DNA of 64,000 bases, taken from assembly GCA_038872535.1 (NCBI GenBank), contig JAVZJY010000003.1, forward strand, positions 30,465 to 94,464. Reading direction: 5' to 3'. This document shows positions 51,105 through 59,287 of this stretch, in pieces. The number at the start of each line of letters is the position of its first letter. Position 1 is the stretch's first letter. Below the pieces are notes generated by a model. That model saw only the letters and a list, made by a program, of their open reading frames with translations, was not told the origin of the DNA and did no database searches. Position numbers and translations under genes: made by a program. This DNA comes from JASEJA01 sp038872535. Its GTDB lineage: Archaea > Thermoproteota > Bathyarchaeia > Bathyarchaeales > Bathycorpusculaceae.

Positions 51105-52448
51105 TTATTCTTCTTCTTTCATTATTGGGAATTCGCTTCGGCTTGCTTCCTTGTCAATGACTATTCTGCCATTCTTAACCACTTTGTCAATCAAGTTCAC
51201 GCCGAAGTGGTAGCCTAAAAACTTGTGGTTTGGCACATCTAAAACGATTATGTCCGCTTTTTTGCCAACCTCTAAGCTTCCAACTTCATTAGCCATTCTA
51301 ATAGCATGTGCAGCGTTAATTGTAGCCGCAGTTAAAGCCTCGGCGGACGTCAACTTCATGAAGTGACAGGCAAAGGCTATGACTAACTGCATGTTCTCAA
51401 CCAAACAGTTGGGGTTAAAATCTGTGCCTAAGGCTATTGGAACGCCTAAATCAATCATCAACCTCGCATCCGCATACCTTCCAATCATCAAACTGAAAGC
51501 TGCGGCTGGAAGCAAAACAGCAATTACGCTTTTATTTGCCATGGCTTTAATGCCTTCAACAGAAGAGAAAAGCAAGTGGTCAGCGGAAACTGCGTCAAGG
51601 TCTGCTGCAAGTTCAGCTCCGCCCAAAGTGCTCATTTCGTCAGCATGAATTTTAGGCTTTAAACCATAATTTTTTCCAGCAACCAATATGCGCTTGCTTT
51701 GTTCTAAGCTGAAAACATTCTTTTCGCAAAAAACATCACAAAACTCTGCCAATCGCTTTTCAGCAACTTTCGGAATAGTTTCCTCAACTATTAGGTTTAC
51801 ATAATCATGCGGATTAGCCTTAAATTCTGGCGGAACAGCGTGAGCGCCGAGAAATGTTGGAACAACATCCACACAATGCAACTGATTAACACGTTTAATA
51901 GCCTCTAAAATCTTCAACTCATCCTTCGTTGTTAAGCCATACCCACTTTTGGCTTCAACAGTTGTCGTCCCATACTCCAACATGACGTCAAGCCTTTTAA
52001 GGCTGGAATCCACAAGTTTTTCAATGTTTGCTTTTCGTGTTTCCCTAACAGTTTTCAGTATGCCGCCGCCAGCGCTAAGAATTTCCATGTAAGAGGCGCC
52101 TTCAATTCGCATTTGAAATTCTTCTTCGCGGAATCCGGCAAAAACAAGATGCGTATGTGGATCTACAAAGCCTGGTGTAACAATTTTTCCGTTGGCGCTT
52201 ATTACGTTTTCAGCTTTGAAAGCCTTTGCTACTTCAATGGTTTTTCCAACAGCAACGATTCTTCCATCCTTGACAGCTAAGGCTCCATGGTTTATTATTC
52301 CAAGCTCCCGCATTTGTTTGCCTATGCGTGGTTTCTGGTTTGCCCCAGCCAATGTGATAAGTTCATCAGCGTTTACAATGAGTAAGTCAGCCTTTTCTCT
52401 CGCTTTTGCCTTGGTTTTACTCAAATTCACCGCCTTTTTCAATAGCAT
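51105..52448 (-). CDS. hutI: Imidazolonepropionase
   Basis: Amidohydrolase (447 aa) that opens the imidazolone ring to give N-formimino-L-glutamate. Metal ligands: D-P-H-T-H near 97, H-A-D-E near 268 and the later G-T-D-F-N-P-N near 343 (metal Asp). G-G-A-E-L-A-A-D-L further marks HutI. The 5' end overlaps ftcD by 32 bp; ATG 52448, GTG 52430 and TTG 52424 are alternative starts and the first 20 residues are not conserved. Confidence 0.93.
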   Translation of the reverse strand: MLLKKAVNLSKTKAKAREKADLLIVNADELITLAGANQKPRIGKQMRELGIINHGALAVKDGRIVAVGKTIEVAKAFKAENVISANGKIVTPGFVDPHTHLVFAGFREEEFQMRIEGASYMEILSAGGGILKTVRETRKANIEKLVDSSLKRLDVMLEYGTTTVEAKSGYGLTTKDELKILEAIKRVNQLHCVDVVPTFLGAHAVPPEFKANPHDYVNLIVEETIPKVAEKRLAEFCDVFCEKNVFSLEQSKRILVAGKNYGLKPKIHADEMSTLGGAELAADLDAVSADHLLFSSVEGIKAMANKSVIAVLLPAAAFSLMIGRYADARLMIDLGVPIALGTDFNPNCLVENMQLVIAFACHFMKLTSAEALTAATINAAHAIRMANEVGSLEVGKKADIIVLDVPNHKFLGYHFGVNLIDKVVKNGRIVIDKEASRSEFPIMKEEE

Positions 52449-53388
52449 TTTGTATAGCTATCTCTAAAACCCGATTTTCAGTTAAATTATCAATTTTAAG
52501 GTAATAAGAGGCTATGTCAATAAGCGTTTTAAGCGGAGCCATGCCGCAAAATTCTGAACCTAAAATTGGAACGTTATAGCGGGCAGCCTCCACCTTAAGC
52601 ACTTCGAAAACACGGTAAAGAGGCGTCTTTTCAAAATCGCTTATGCTCATACCTATCTGCGTAATGTTCTTCTCTGGAATATAAGCAGCCATGGCCTTAA
52701 CATTTGAAAAACCACCCTTCTTGGCATGCAAAGCCTTCGCAATCTTCTTGGCAACATTAAAGTCTGCAGTGCCGATGTTAACGTTAAAGCCAGCCATAAC
52801 CTTTCTTGCACCAGTTATTGTGGCGCCAGCTGTCGGATGCGGTTTGGCTGGACCGAAATCTGGTTTGCGTTCAGGCTTAACAATATTTTCAGCTAACTGC
52901 TCATACTCGCCTTCCCTTATCCAATCCAAATCCTTACGCTCATTTTTTGAAGCTGCTTCACCGTAAAGATAAACTGGAACAGTGCATCTTTCCGCTAAGG
53001 TTTTTCCAAAATGTTTTGCAAGAGCGACGCAATCTTCTATTGTAACATTTTTTATGGGTATAAATGGAACCACATCAACAGCCCCTATGCGTGGATGCTG
53101 CCCCCTATGATTTCGCATGTCAATCAGCTCTATGGCTTTGAAGGCGGATTTCAAAGCAGCCTCAAGTACCGATTTCTTGTCGCCAACAAAGGAAACAACT
53201 AGGCGGTTGTAGTAGTCGTCGAAAGTATAATCTAAAAGAAAAGCATTCTTGGTCGCCTTAATTTCTTTAAGGATTAAATCAACAATTTTAGGGTCCGAAG
53301 TGCTGAAGTTTGGCACGCATTCGATTATTTCTTTCGTTACCCATTCCCCCTTAAAGCATGTGGCTCTTAAGCAAGCCTTTACTATCAA
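52417..53388 (-). CDS. ftcD: Glutamate formimidoyltransferase
   Basis: Transfers the formimino group of formiminoglutamate to tetrahydrofolate, ending histidine degradation in glutamate. I-I-E-C-V-P-N-F-S-T is the family N-terminus, and M-R-N-H-R-G-Q-H-P-R-I-G-A-V-D holds the catalytic His. The length fits the transferase without a cyclodeaminase domain. The frame opens at 53442, but no ATG/GTG/TTG lies at the conserved start: the position expected for Met is GTA or ACG, with AAGGGGG just upstream. I list TTG 53388 as the nearest ordinary start, which adds 16 residues. Confidence 0.88.
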   Translation of the reverse strand: MIVKACLRATCFKGEWVTKEIIECVPNFSTSDPKIVDLILKEIKATKNAFLLDYTFDDYYNRLVVSFVGDKKSVLEAALKSAFKAIELIDMRNHRGQHPRIGAVDVVPFIPIKNVTIEDCVALAKHFGKTLAERCTVPVYLYGEAASKNERKDLDWIREGEYEQLAENIVKPERKPDFGPAKPHPTAGATITGARKVMAGFNVNIGTADFNVAKKIAKALHAKKGGFSNVKAMAAYIPEKNITQIGMSISDFEKTPLYRVFEVLKVEAARYNVPILGSEFCGMAPLKTLIDIASYYLKIDNLTENRVLEIAIQNAIEKGGEFE

Positions 53389-53476
53389 AATAGAAGACTT
53401 ATATGTGTTTAACCAGAAACTTACCAAATTCAAAATAACCAATTATGGTTTTAATCCATAAAGGAGAGGAAGAGGC

Positions 53477-54073
53477 TTGAGTTCGAAGCTTGAGTTTGAA
53501 GTTCCAACATGGAACCAAATATACAGTATGCTTTTGAATCTAGCTGACAGAATCCGAAAAAACGGTTTCAAACCAGACATAATAGTTGGTGTTTCCAGAG
53601 GAGGATGGCCCCCAGCCAGAGTTTTATCAGATTTAATGGATAATCCTAACTTGGCAAATGTGAGAGCCGAATTCTATTTAGGAGTGGCGGAAACAAAGGG
53701 CGAGCCAACCCTAACGCAGCCTGTTTCTGTGGATGTTGCTGGAAAAAAGGTGCTCGTCGTGGATGAAATTGCAGATACTGGTAAAAGTTTGAAGTTGGTT
53801 AAGGAACACATTGTTAAACAAGGCGCCAGAGAAGTCAAAATAGCCACAGTCTATTACAAGCCTTGGAGCATAATCAAACCAGACTATTACGAGAAAGAAA
53901 CAAGCCGCTGGGTGGTTTTCCCATGGGAAATAAAGGAGACAGTTCAAAAAATCGTTAAAAAATGCAAGGAAACAGGAAAACCCTTAGAGAATGAGACTGC
54001 AAAACTTGTGAAGGCTGGAATACCCAAAGAGCTTGTTAATCGGTTTTTGAAGGAAATAGTTGGGGAAGAATAA
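53477..54073 (+). CDS. Purine-type phosphoribosyltransferase
   Basis: PRTase type I (198 aa) of the archaeal hypoxanthine/guanine/xanthine class. The PRPP-binding motif V-L-V-V-D-E-I-A-D-T-G-K-S is near 89-101, with G-V-S-R-G-G-W-P-P near 38 as the pyrophosphate loop, and a C-terminal helical hood follows. Purine salvage is likely; the exact base is not readable from sequence. TTG start. Cgi121 begins immediately after its stop. Confidence 0.85.
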   Translation: MSSKLEFEVPTWNQIYSMLLNLADRIRKNGFKPDIIVGVSRGGWPPARVLSDLMDNPNLANVRAEFYLGVAETKGEPTLTQPVSVDVAGKKVLVVDEIADTGKSLKLVKEHIVKQGAREVKIATVYYKPWSIIKPDYYEKETSRWVVFPWEIKETVQKIVKKCKETGKPLENETAKLVKAGIPKELVNRFLKEIVGEE

Positions 54074-54640
54074 TTGCTTAAAAGTATCAAAGAATTCGGA
54101 AAACACCTCATAATAACAGGCTTTAAAGATGTTAGAATTGGAGATGCCGAAGAATTTTTAGAAAAGATTCACCGAGAAAAGCCTCCGAGTATTGACATCC
54201 AATTTTTTGATGCAAGATTTATTGCCACATGGCAACACCTCTACTTCGCAGCTTTAAACGCTTTAACAGCATTTAAAAATAAAGAGAATATTGCAAAAAG
54301 CCTCGCTATGGAAACATTGCTTTACGCTTCAGCGCAACGTCAAATTAGAAAGGCCATGGAAACTCTTGGAATCAAGCCTAGCATATCAGAAATAGCGGTT
54401 CTGATTATTGGAGAAAAACCAGCCATGCTGGAATCAGCTTTACAAGTGGTTTTAAGGCATATTAATGCAGAACAGGACGACGCAGTTCTTGATTTGTCAA
54501 AAAGGAAAAATGAGCTCATCCGAAAAACTTTTGGAATTTCAGAAGTGGAGCTTAAAACAGTTATGAAGAAGGACGGTTTAGAAGATGCCTTAACAAGCCT
54601 TGTCATTGAACGAATGGCACTGTTGACAACCCAGCGTTAA
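54074..54640 (+). CDS. cgi121: KEOPS complex subunit Cgi121
   Basis: Regulatory KEOPS subunit (188 aa) that binds Bud32 and tRNA and boosts t6A formation. The pattern E-T-L-L-Y-A-S-A-Q-R-Q-I-R-K-A near 90-104 and the preceding F-A-A-L-N-A-L-T-A-F-K match Cgi121. TTG start directly abutting the phosphoribosyltransferase. It converges with the THUMP gene with no intergenic base between the two stop codons. Confidence 0.88.
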   Translation: MLKSIKEFGKHLIITGFKDVRIGDAEEFLEKIHREKPPSIDIQFFDARFIATWQHLYFAALNALTAFKNKENIAKSLAMETLLYASAQRQIRKAMETLGIKPSISEIAVLIIGEKPAMLESALQVVLRHINAEQDDAVLDLSKRKNELIRKTFGISEVELKTVMKKDGLEDALTSLVIERMALLTTQR

Positions 54641-55165
54641 CTATAATATTTTTTCCTTCACAACCGCCAAGATTTCATCAGGTTTTATTACAGATATTCC
54701 AGTTAATCCGCCAACAACCTCAATCAAAAGAACCTTGTCAGGATTGCTTAGGTTAACTTCCCTTTCAATGTTTGCGGCTGCAGCCTCAACAATATCTCGT
54801 GTGGAAGTTTCCGTAAAACGCTTTTCAACAGTAACACGGAAGGTTTCGTTTTTTCCAATTTTTGAGCCAAGTTCCGTTGCGACTCGTTGGATTTCACCCA
54901 AATCTGTGCGGACAACCTTTTCAATTGGGATTATTCTAAGTGTGTAGCGGAATTCGTAGGGGCGCTCACGTAAGATTTTGCGAAGCTTTTCAATAACCTC
55001 AAATGGGTTAAAGGCTGTTTTTGCAGCCACCAAACCAGCAACGCCAGTCTTATCAACGGTAGGTGCGGAATCGCCTATTTCTCCAAGCAAATACCACAAT
55101 TCTGAACAGGCTTCATCCTCATTTCCCCGTGACGTTGTGGCTAAAAGGTTAAAATCTCTAAGCAT
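54641..55165 (-). CDS. THUMP-domain RNA-binding protein (Tan1-like)
   Basis: A 174-aa protein consisting mainly of a THUMP domain (about 50-170), with R-R/E-Y-x-F-R-Y-T-L-R-I-I-P and V-N-L-S-N-P-D-K-V-L-L-I-E-V near the end. Stand-alone THUMP proteins such as Tan1 present tRNA to the ac4C acetyltransferase; archaeal homologues are presumed adaptors. The frame opens at 55192 but the ATG at 55165 starts the conserved M-L-R-D-F-N-L-L sequence. Confidence 0.75.
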   Translation of the reverse strand: MLRDFNLLATTSRGNEDEACSELWYLLGEIGDSAPTVDKTGVAGLVAAKTAFNPFEVIEKLRKILRERPYEFRYTLRIIPIEKVVRTDLGEIQRVATELGSKIGKNETFRVTVEKRFTETSTRDIVEAAAANIEREVNLSNPDKVLLIEVVGGLTGISVIKPDEILAVVKEKIL

Positions 55166-55192
55166 AACACACACCTTCTTGGAATTTATCAC

Positions 55193-55410
55193 ATTATTAT
55201 TTGTCTTATAAGTAAATTTAATATTTCAATAATTGGTCAGCGCAGGTTAGTGGCTTTTTCACAGCTTTTGGCTCTCAGCCGTCGCCTCACATCATCCCAT
55301 AAATAATATTTCATTACACAAATTTATCCATTTTGCGCATTTTAAAACAGCATGCTTAAATTTAGGCAGTAAAATTTCATTAACCTAAAACTGAGAAGGG
55401 AAAAACACGA
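55193..55410. other. Intergenic region between THUMP and isoaspartyl peptidase genes
   Basis: 218 bp with divergent promoters. A CTTAAATTTAG at about 55355-55365 is a plausible TATA for the downstream gene. No RNA gene or conserved frame recognised. Confidence 0.4.
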
Positions 55411-56373
55411 ATGGCTATAGAAAGAAAGCCAACCATAGTGGTTCACGGAGGAGCTGGAACTTGGCATCCGGAGAGAAGCCAAGCAGGTTTGGATGGAGTT
55501 AAAAAAGCTGCAGAGAAAGGTTTTAAAATTTTAAAAAATGATGGAAGCGCACTGGACAGCGTTATGGAAGCCGTCGCGGTCTTGGAAGACGAGGGCGCCT
55601 TTAATGCTGGTTACGGATCCACCCTAACAATAGAGAAGGGAATAGAAATGGAAGCATCGATTATGGATGGAAAAACATTGCAGGCAGGCGCTGTGGGACT
55701 TTTGAAAGACATTAAGAATCCCGTTCGCTTGGCCAGGATTGTTATGGAAAAAACAGACCATGTGTTCGTGGTTGGCGAAGGCGCGGAAAAACTTGCAAAA
55801 ATCTTCAACTTGGAGAGAAGGAACCCGATGACTGAGCTTAGGTTAAAATATCATGAAGATCAGAAAAAAGCGTTGCTTGATGGAAAATTTGAACTTCCAA
55901 AACTATATGATTTAATTAAAAATTATCCGGAAATGTTTAAGCTTGAAACTGTGGGGGCTGTTGCCATAGACAAAAAGGGGAATGTTGCAGCAGCAACCTC
56001 CACTGGAGGATTCCCCTTAAAACTGCCTGGACGAATTGGAGATTCCCCACTGATTGGATGCGGCACATATGCAGATAACCAAGCCGGAGCATGCTCAGCC
56101 ACAGGCGTCGGCGAAATAGCAATAAGGCTTACATTGGCAAAGACTGTTTGCAATTATATGGAAAGCGGAAAGACGGCGCAAGAGGCTGTTGAAATGGCAA
56201 TAAGCCTTGTCAACAAAAAATTGCCGACAATTTATAATAGTATGGGATTAATCGCCGTTGACGCTTATGGAAGATTTGGCGCAGCCCACAACTCACCGAA
56301 CTTATGTTGGGCTTACATAACATCAGAAATGAAGGAACCTTTCGCTTCTTTAACAGCTAAAATAGTAAAATAA
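55411..56373 (+). CDS. Isoaspartyl peptidase / L-asparaginase (Ntn hydrolase)
   Basis: Plant-type asparaginase (320 aa), made as a precursor that cleaves itself before the nucleophile Thr. V-V-H-G-G-A-G near 10, G-Y-G-S-T-L-T near 70, the autocleavage site E-T-V-G-A-V-A near 179, T-S-T-G-G near 196 and G-R-I-G-D-S-P-L-I-G-C-G-T-Y-A near 208 are all present. It removes isoaspartyl damage from peptides and hydrolyses Asn. ATG start. Confidence 0.92.
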   Translation: MAIERKPTIVVHGGAGTWHPERSQAGLDGVKKAAEKGFKILKNDGSALDSVMEAVAVLEDEGAFNAGYGSTLTIEKGIEMEASIMDGKTLQAGAVGLLKDIKNPVRLARIVMEKTDHVFVVGEGAEKLAKIFNLERRNPMTELRLKYHEDQKKALLDGKFELPKLYDLIKNYPEMFKLETVGAVAIDKKGNVAAATSTGGFPLKLPGRIGDSPLIGCGTYADNQAGACSATGVGEIAIRLTLAKTVCNYMESGKTAQEAVEMAISLVNKKLPTIYNSMGLIAVDAYGRFGAAHNSPNLCWAYITSEMKEPFASLTAKIVK

Positions 56374-56437
56374 GCGTTTAAAGGCATGTTAGAAACCGCC
56401 TTCTTGATTTTATTCTCGACGTTTGACGAACAAAAAT

Positions 56438-56492
56438 GTTTAAAATATTGTTAAGCATGCTTCCTAAAGCACTAAAACTGAAAAGGAGGTGA
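56438..56492 (+). promoter_or_regulatory. Promoter and perfect RBS of the Glu/Trp microprotein
   Basis: GTTTAAAAT (56438-56446) after CAAAAA is a good BRE/TATA, setting transcription start near 56470. AAGGAGGTGA (to 56492) is a full-strength Shine-Dalgarno four bases before the GTG at 56497. A signal this complete argues that the tiny frame after it is translated. Confidence 0.6.
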
Positions 56493-56496
56493 AAAA

Positions 56497-56574
56497 GTGC
56501 GAGAGGAAGAGGAATGGGAAGAAGAAGAATGGGAAGAAGGAGAAGAGGAAGAATGGGAAGAGGAAGAATGGTGA
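56497..56574 (+). CDS. Glu/Trp-rich 25-aa acidic microprotein
   Basis: A 25-residue peptide: Met-Arg, then four E-E-E-E-W-type units (the third extended with E-E-G). In total 18 Glu, four Trp, one Gly and one Arg, for a net charge near -17. It has its own TATA box and a perfect Shine-Dalgarno four bases before the GTG, and a clean TGA. No known family is recognised. The opposite strand holds a Leu/Pro-rich frame that is a shadow. It could be a metal-binding, RNA- or chaperone-mimicking peptide, or a decay product of a longer repeat gene; none is demonstrated. Confidence 0.5.
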   Translation: MREEEEWEEEEWEEGEEEEWEEEEW

Positions 56575-56690
56575 GAATTACAAGCATGTAAAAGTTTTTG
56601 CAACTTTTCTTTATTACTGTAATCATGTATAATTTTTCAGCAATTAATTTTAAACAGAACTAAAAAGTAATTCTGGTATGTGAGTTAAGG

Positions 56691-56966
56691 ATGAGTACAA
56701 ACAAAGTAAAGAAACGCCACTTGTTGCTATTTAGCTTTCTTGTGATTGGTCTTATTCTGTCGCTCATTTGTATCGCCTTGTTTAGAGGACAGCAACATCC
56801 ACAATCCGAAGAATTTCGTTTAATCTTTTACCTTTCAATACTTGGAACAATTATCTTTGCTATTCTCTTAGCACTTGGAATAATGTACCTGAGAAGATTA
56901 AGGACATCACAAAAAAGAACAAAACGAAACATTTTTTATTCTTATGAGCATTCATTAGCGGTTTAA
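56691..56966 (+). CDS. Small two-TM membrane protein
   Basis: A 91-aa protein with helices near 13-33 and 50-70, positive charges at both ends and a basic C-terminal tail (R-R-L-R-T-S-Q-K-R). It lies 2 bp upstream of abce1 and so may share its mRNA. No family recognised. Confidence 0.55.
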   Translation: MSTNKVKKRHLLLFSFLVIGLILSLICIALFRGQQHPQSEEFRLIFYLSILGTIIFAILLALGIMYLRRLRTSQKRTKRNIFYSYEHSLAV

Positions 56967-56968
56967 CC

Positions 56969-58756
56969 ATGACAAGAGTTGCCGTATTAGACGCTTACAA
57001 GTGCAAACCAAAACGTTGCGGTAGACTATGCTATCGCTTCTGTCCCATAGTGCGCACTCATGTGGAAGCCATAAGATTTGAAAAAGACAAACCCGTGATT
57101 GTGGAGTCTCTTTGCACTGGATGCGGAATATGTGTTAAAAAATGTCCCTTCAAAGCTATATCCATAGTTAATCTTCCAGACGAATTAGAAAAGGAATGCA
57201 GCCACCGCTTCGGAGAAAACGCCTTCAAACTTTACAGACTTCCAACACCTTCGCCTGGCACAGTTTTGGGGTTGCTTGGACAGAATGGGATAGGAAAAAC
57301 AACAACCCTCAAAATATTTTCTGGAGAAATAAAATTAAACCTTGGAAATTACAAGGAACCGCCAAGTTGGGATGAGATAATCCGACGTTACAGAGGTTCA
57401 ACCCTTCAAGAATATTTCCAAAAAATGGCTGAAGAAAAACTCAAGGTTTCCCACAAACCACAGTATGTGGACAAAATCCCAAAAGTTGTTTCTGGAAACG
57501 TTGGAGAACTGCTGGAAAAAGTGGATGAAAGAAAGAAATTGAATAAAATTGCTGAACAACTTGAACTTAAACAGCTTTGGAGCCGACCCCTCGAAGTTTT
57601 AAGCGGAGGAGAACTGCAACGTGTTGCGGTTGCCGCTGCTATTTGCCGTGAAGCTGACGTTTACCTTTTTGATGAACCATCAAGCTATTTAGACGTTAAA
57701 CAGAGGTTGGAAGTTGCCAAAGCCATAAGAAGCTTAAAAAATGATGAAAAAACAGTAATCGTAGCAGAACACGATTTAGCCATACTGGATTATCTGTCAG
57801 ATCAAATTTGCATTTTTTACGGAGAACCCGGCGTTTATGGCGTAGTCTCAAACATTCACGGCGTCAGAACAGGCATAAACATTTACCTGCAAGGCTACAT
57901 TCCAGACGAAAATGTCCGCTTTAGGAAGGAAGCCGTAATATTTCATGAAAAGCCACCAACAGTAAGTTTTGGCGCCGGTGAAACATTGCTGAAATGGGAA
58001 AAAATGACAAAATCATATGAAGGGTTTAAACTTGACGTTCAGCCTGGAGAAATAAAAAGAGGAGACATAATCGGAATCTTGGGACCTAATGGCATAGGCA
58101 AAACCACTTTCGTAAAAATTTTGGCAGGAGTAGAAGAAGCCGATGGTGGAGTAAAATTTAGTGAGTTAGAAGTAAGCTACAAGCCCCAGTACATATCAGC
58201 AGAATATGAGGGCACAGTTCAAGAACTTTTAATGAGCGTTGCAAAAGAAAATTTCACTTCAAGCTGGTACAGAACAGAGATTCTCCAACCCTTGAAGATA
58301 AATTTGCTTTTGGATAGGAATGTGGCGGAACTCAGCGGCGGAGAACTGCAAAAAGTTGCCATAGCCGCATGTCTCTCCAGAAAGGCTAAACTTTACCTAT
58401 TAGACGAACCAAGCGCTTACTTGGATGTAGAAGAAAGATTGAACATGGCAAGGGCTATTCGAAGGGTTGTTGAAACCCATAATGTGGCAGCATTTGTAGT
58501 TGAACATGACGTTGTTGCACAGGATTTCATAGCTGACCGCCTCATGATTTTCACTGGAGAGCCAGGAAACAGCGGCACGGCAAATTCGCCTACAAGCCTA
58601 AGGGATGGAATGAACATGTTTTTGAAAGATATGGAAGTTACCTTTAGAAGAGACCCAGCTACGAAAAGACCCAGAGTTAACAAGGAAGACTCAAAGCTTG
58701 ACAAGTTTCAAAAGCAAATTGGAGAATATTATTATGTTCGTTCACTTCGACAATGA
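56969..58756 (+). CDS. rli1: Ribosome recycling ATPase ABCE1
   Basis: Twin-ATPase ribosome-splitting factor (595 aa, typical). The N-terminal domain binds two 4Fe-4S clusters (C-K-P-K-R-C-G-R-L-C near 12-22, C-T-G-C-G-I-C near 48). Nucleotide site 1 is G-Q-N-G-I-G-K-T-T near 103 with L-S-G-G-E-L-Q-R-V-A, and site 2 is G-P-N-G-I-G-K-T-T near 371 with L-S-G-G-E-L-Q-K-V-A. The Tyr-rich C-terminal hinge follows. Essential for recycling after termination together with aPelota and release factor. ATG start in an operon-like position after a small membrane protein. Confidence 0.97.
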   Translation: MTRVAVLDAYKCKPKRCGRLCYRFCPIVRTHVEAIRFEKDKPVIVESLCTGCGICVKKCPFKAISIVNLPDELEKECSHRFGENAFKLYRLPTPSPGTVLGLLGQNGIGKTTTLKIFSGEIKLNLGNYKEPPSWDEIIRRYRGSTLQEYFQKMAEEKLKVSHKPQYVDKIPKVVSGNVGELLEKVDERKKLNKIAEQLELKQLWSRPLEVLSGGELQRVAVAAAICREADVYLFDEPSSYLDVKQRLEVAKAIRSLKNDEKTVIVAEHDLAILDYLSDQICIFYGEPGVYGVVSNIHGVRTGINIYLQGYIPDENVRFRKEAVIFHEKPPTVSFGAGETLLKWEKMTKSYEGFKLDVQPGEIKRGDIIGILGPNGIGKTTFVKILAGVEEADGGVKFSELEVSYKPQYISAEYEGTVQELLMSVAKENFTSSWYRTEILQPLKINLLLDRNVAELSGGELQKVAIAACLSRKAKLYLLDEPSAYLDVEERLNMARAIRRVVETHNVAAFVVEHDVVAQDFIADRLMIFTGEPGNSGTANSPTSLRDGMNMFLKDMEVTFRRDPATKRPRVNKEDSKLDKFQKQIGEYYYVRSLRQ

Positions 58757-58772
58757 AGTGGTAAGGTAAAAT

Positions 58773-59195
58773 ATGGAAAAAGTTAAAGAAAGCGAAAAGA
58801 AATTGCTTGAAGAAGCTTCTAAGACGATGGATAAGGCTTATGTGCTTTGGGGTTTCAAAGTTGGCGCCGCCGTGCTTGCAGAGGATGGAAAAATTTATGA
58901 AGGCTGCAATGTTGAAAGCTGGGTTTCCGGACTGGGCACATGTGCTGAAAGATGTGCCATTGACCACGCCGTTCTTCACGGTAACCGAAAAATCAAAGAA
59001 ATAGCAGTTGTTATGGATAAAGAAAATAAAAACGAACCCATACCATGTGGAGCGTGCCTTCAATACATTCACGATTTCGCAAAAAATCCCAAAATTAAAA
59101 TTGTCACGGCAAAAACAGAAAAAGGCAAAATCTTGTTTGAAACCGTTAAAGTAAAAAGTCTAGAAGAGCTCTTGCCCTATCCCTTCAGAAAATGA
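58773..59195 (+). CDS. cdd: Cytidine deaminase
   Basis: Zinc-dependent pyrimidine salvage enzyme (140 aa) of the small homotetrameric type. T-C-A-E-R-C-A near 57 supplies the zinc Cys and catalytic Glu, and P-C-G-A-C-L-Q near 92 the other two zinc Cys; Y-x-x-x-F-K-V-G-A-A and G-C-N-V-E bind the nucleoside. Converts cytidine to uridine. It starts 16 bp after abce1. Confidence 0.92.
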   Translation: MEKVKESEKKLLEEASKTMDKAYVLWGFKVGAAVLAEDGKIYEGCNVESWVSGLGTCAERCAIDHAVLHGNRKIKEIAVVMDKENKNEPIPCGACLQYIHDFAKNPKIKIVTAKTEKGKILFETVKVKSLEELLPYPFRK

Positions 59196-59287
59196 ATAAA
59201 AACAACCAAAAAACGTAGTTAAATTAAATAGCGAGCTGAACAATACCATAAGAATGTTGCTATTATCAAGGTGCCGGTGAAAAACAA

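Noticed and set aside
56378..56626. Leu/Pro-rich minus-strand frame
   Set aside because: Mirror image of the Glu/Trp codon repeat; no start signal, whereas the plus strand has promoter and Shine-Dalgarno.
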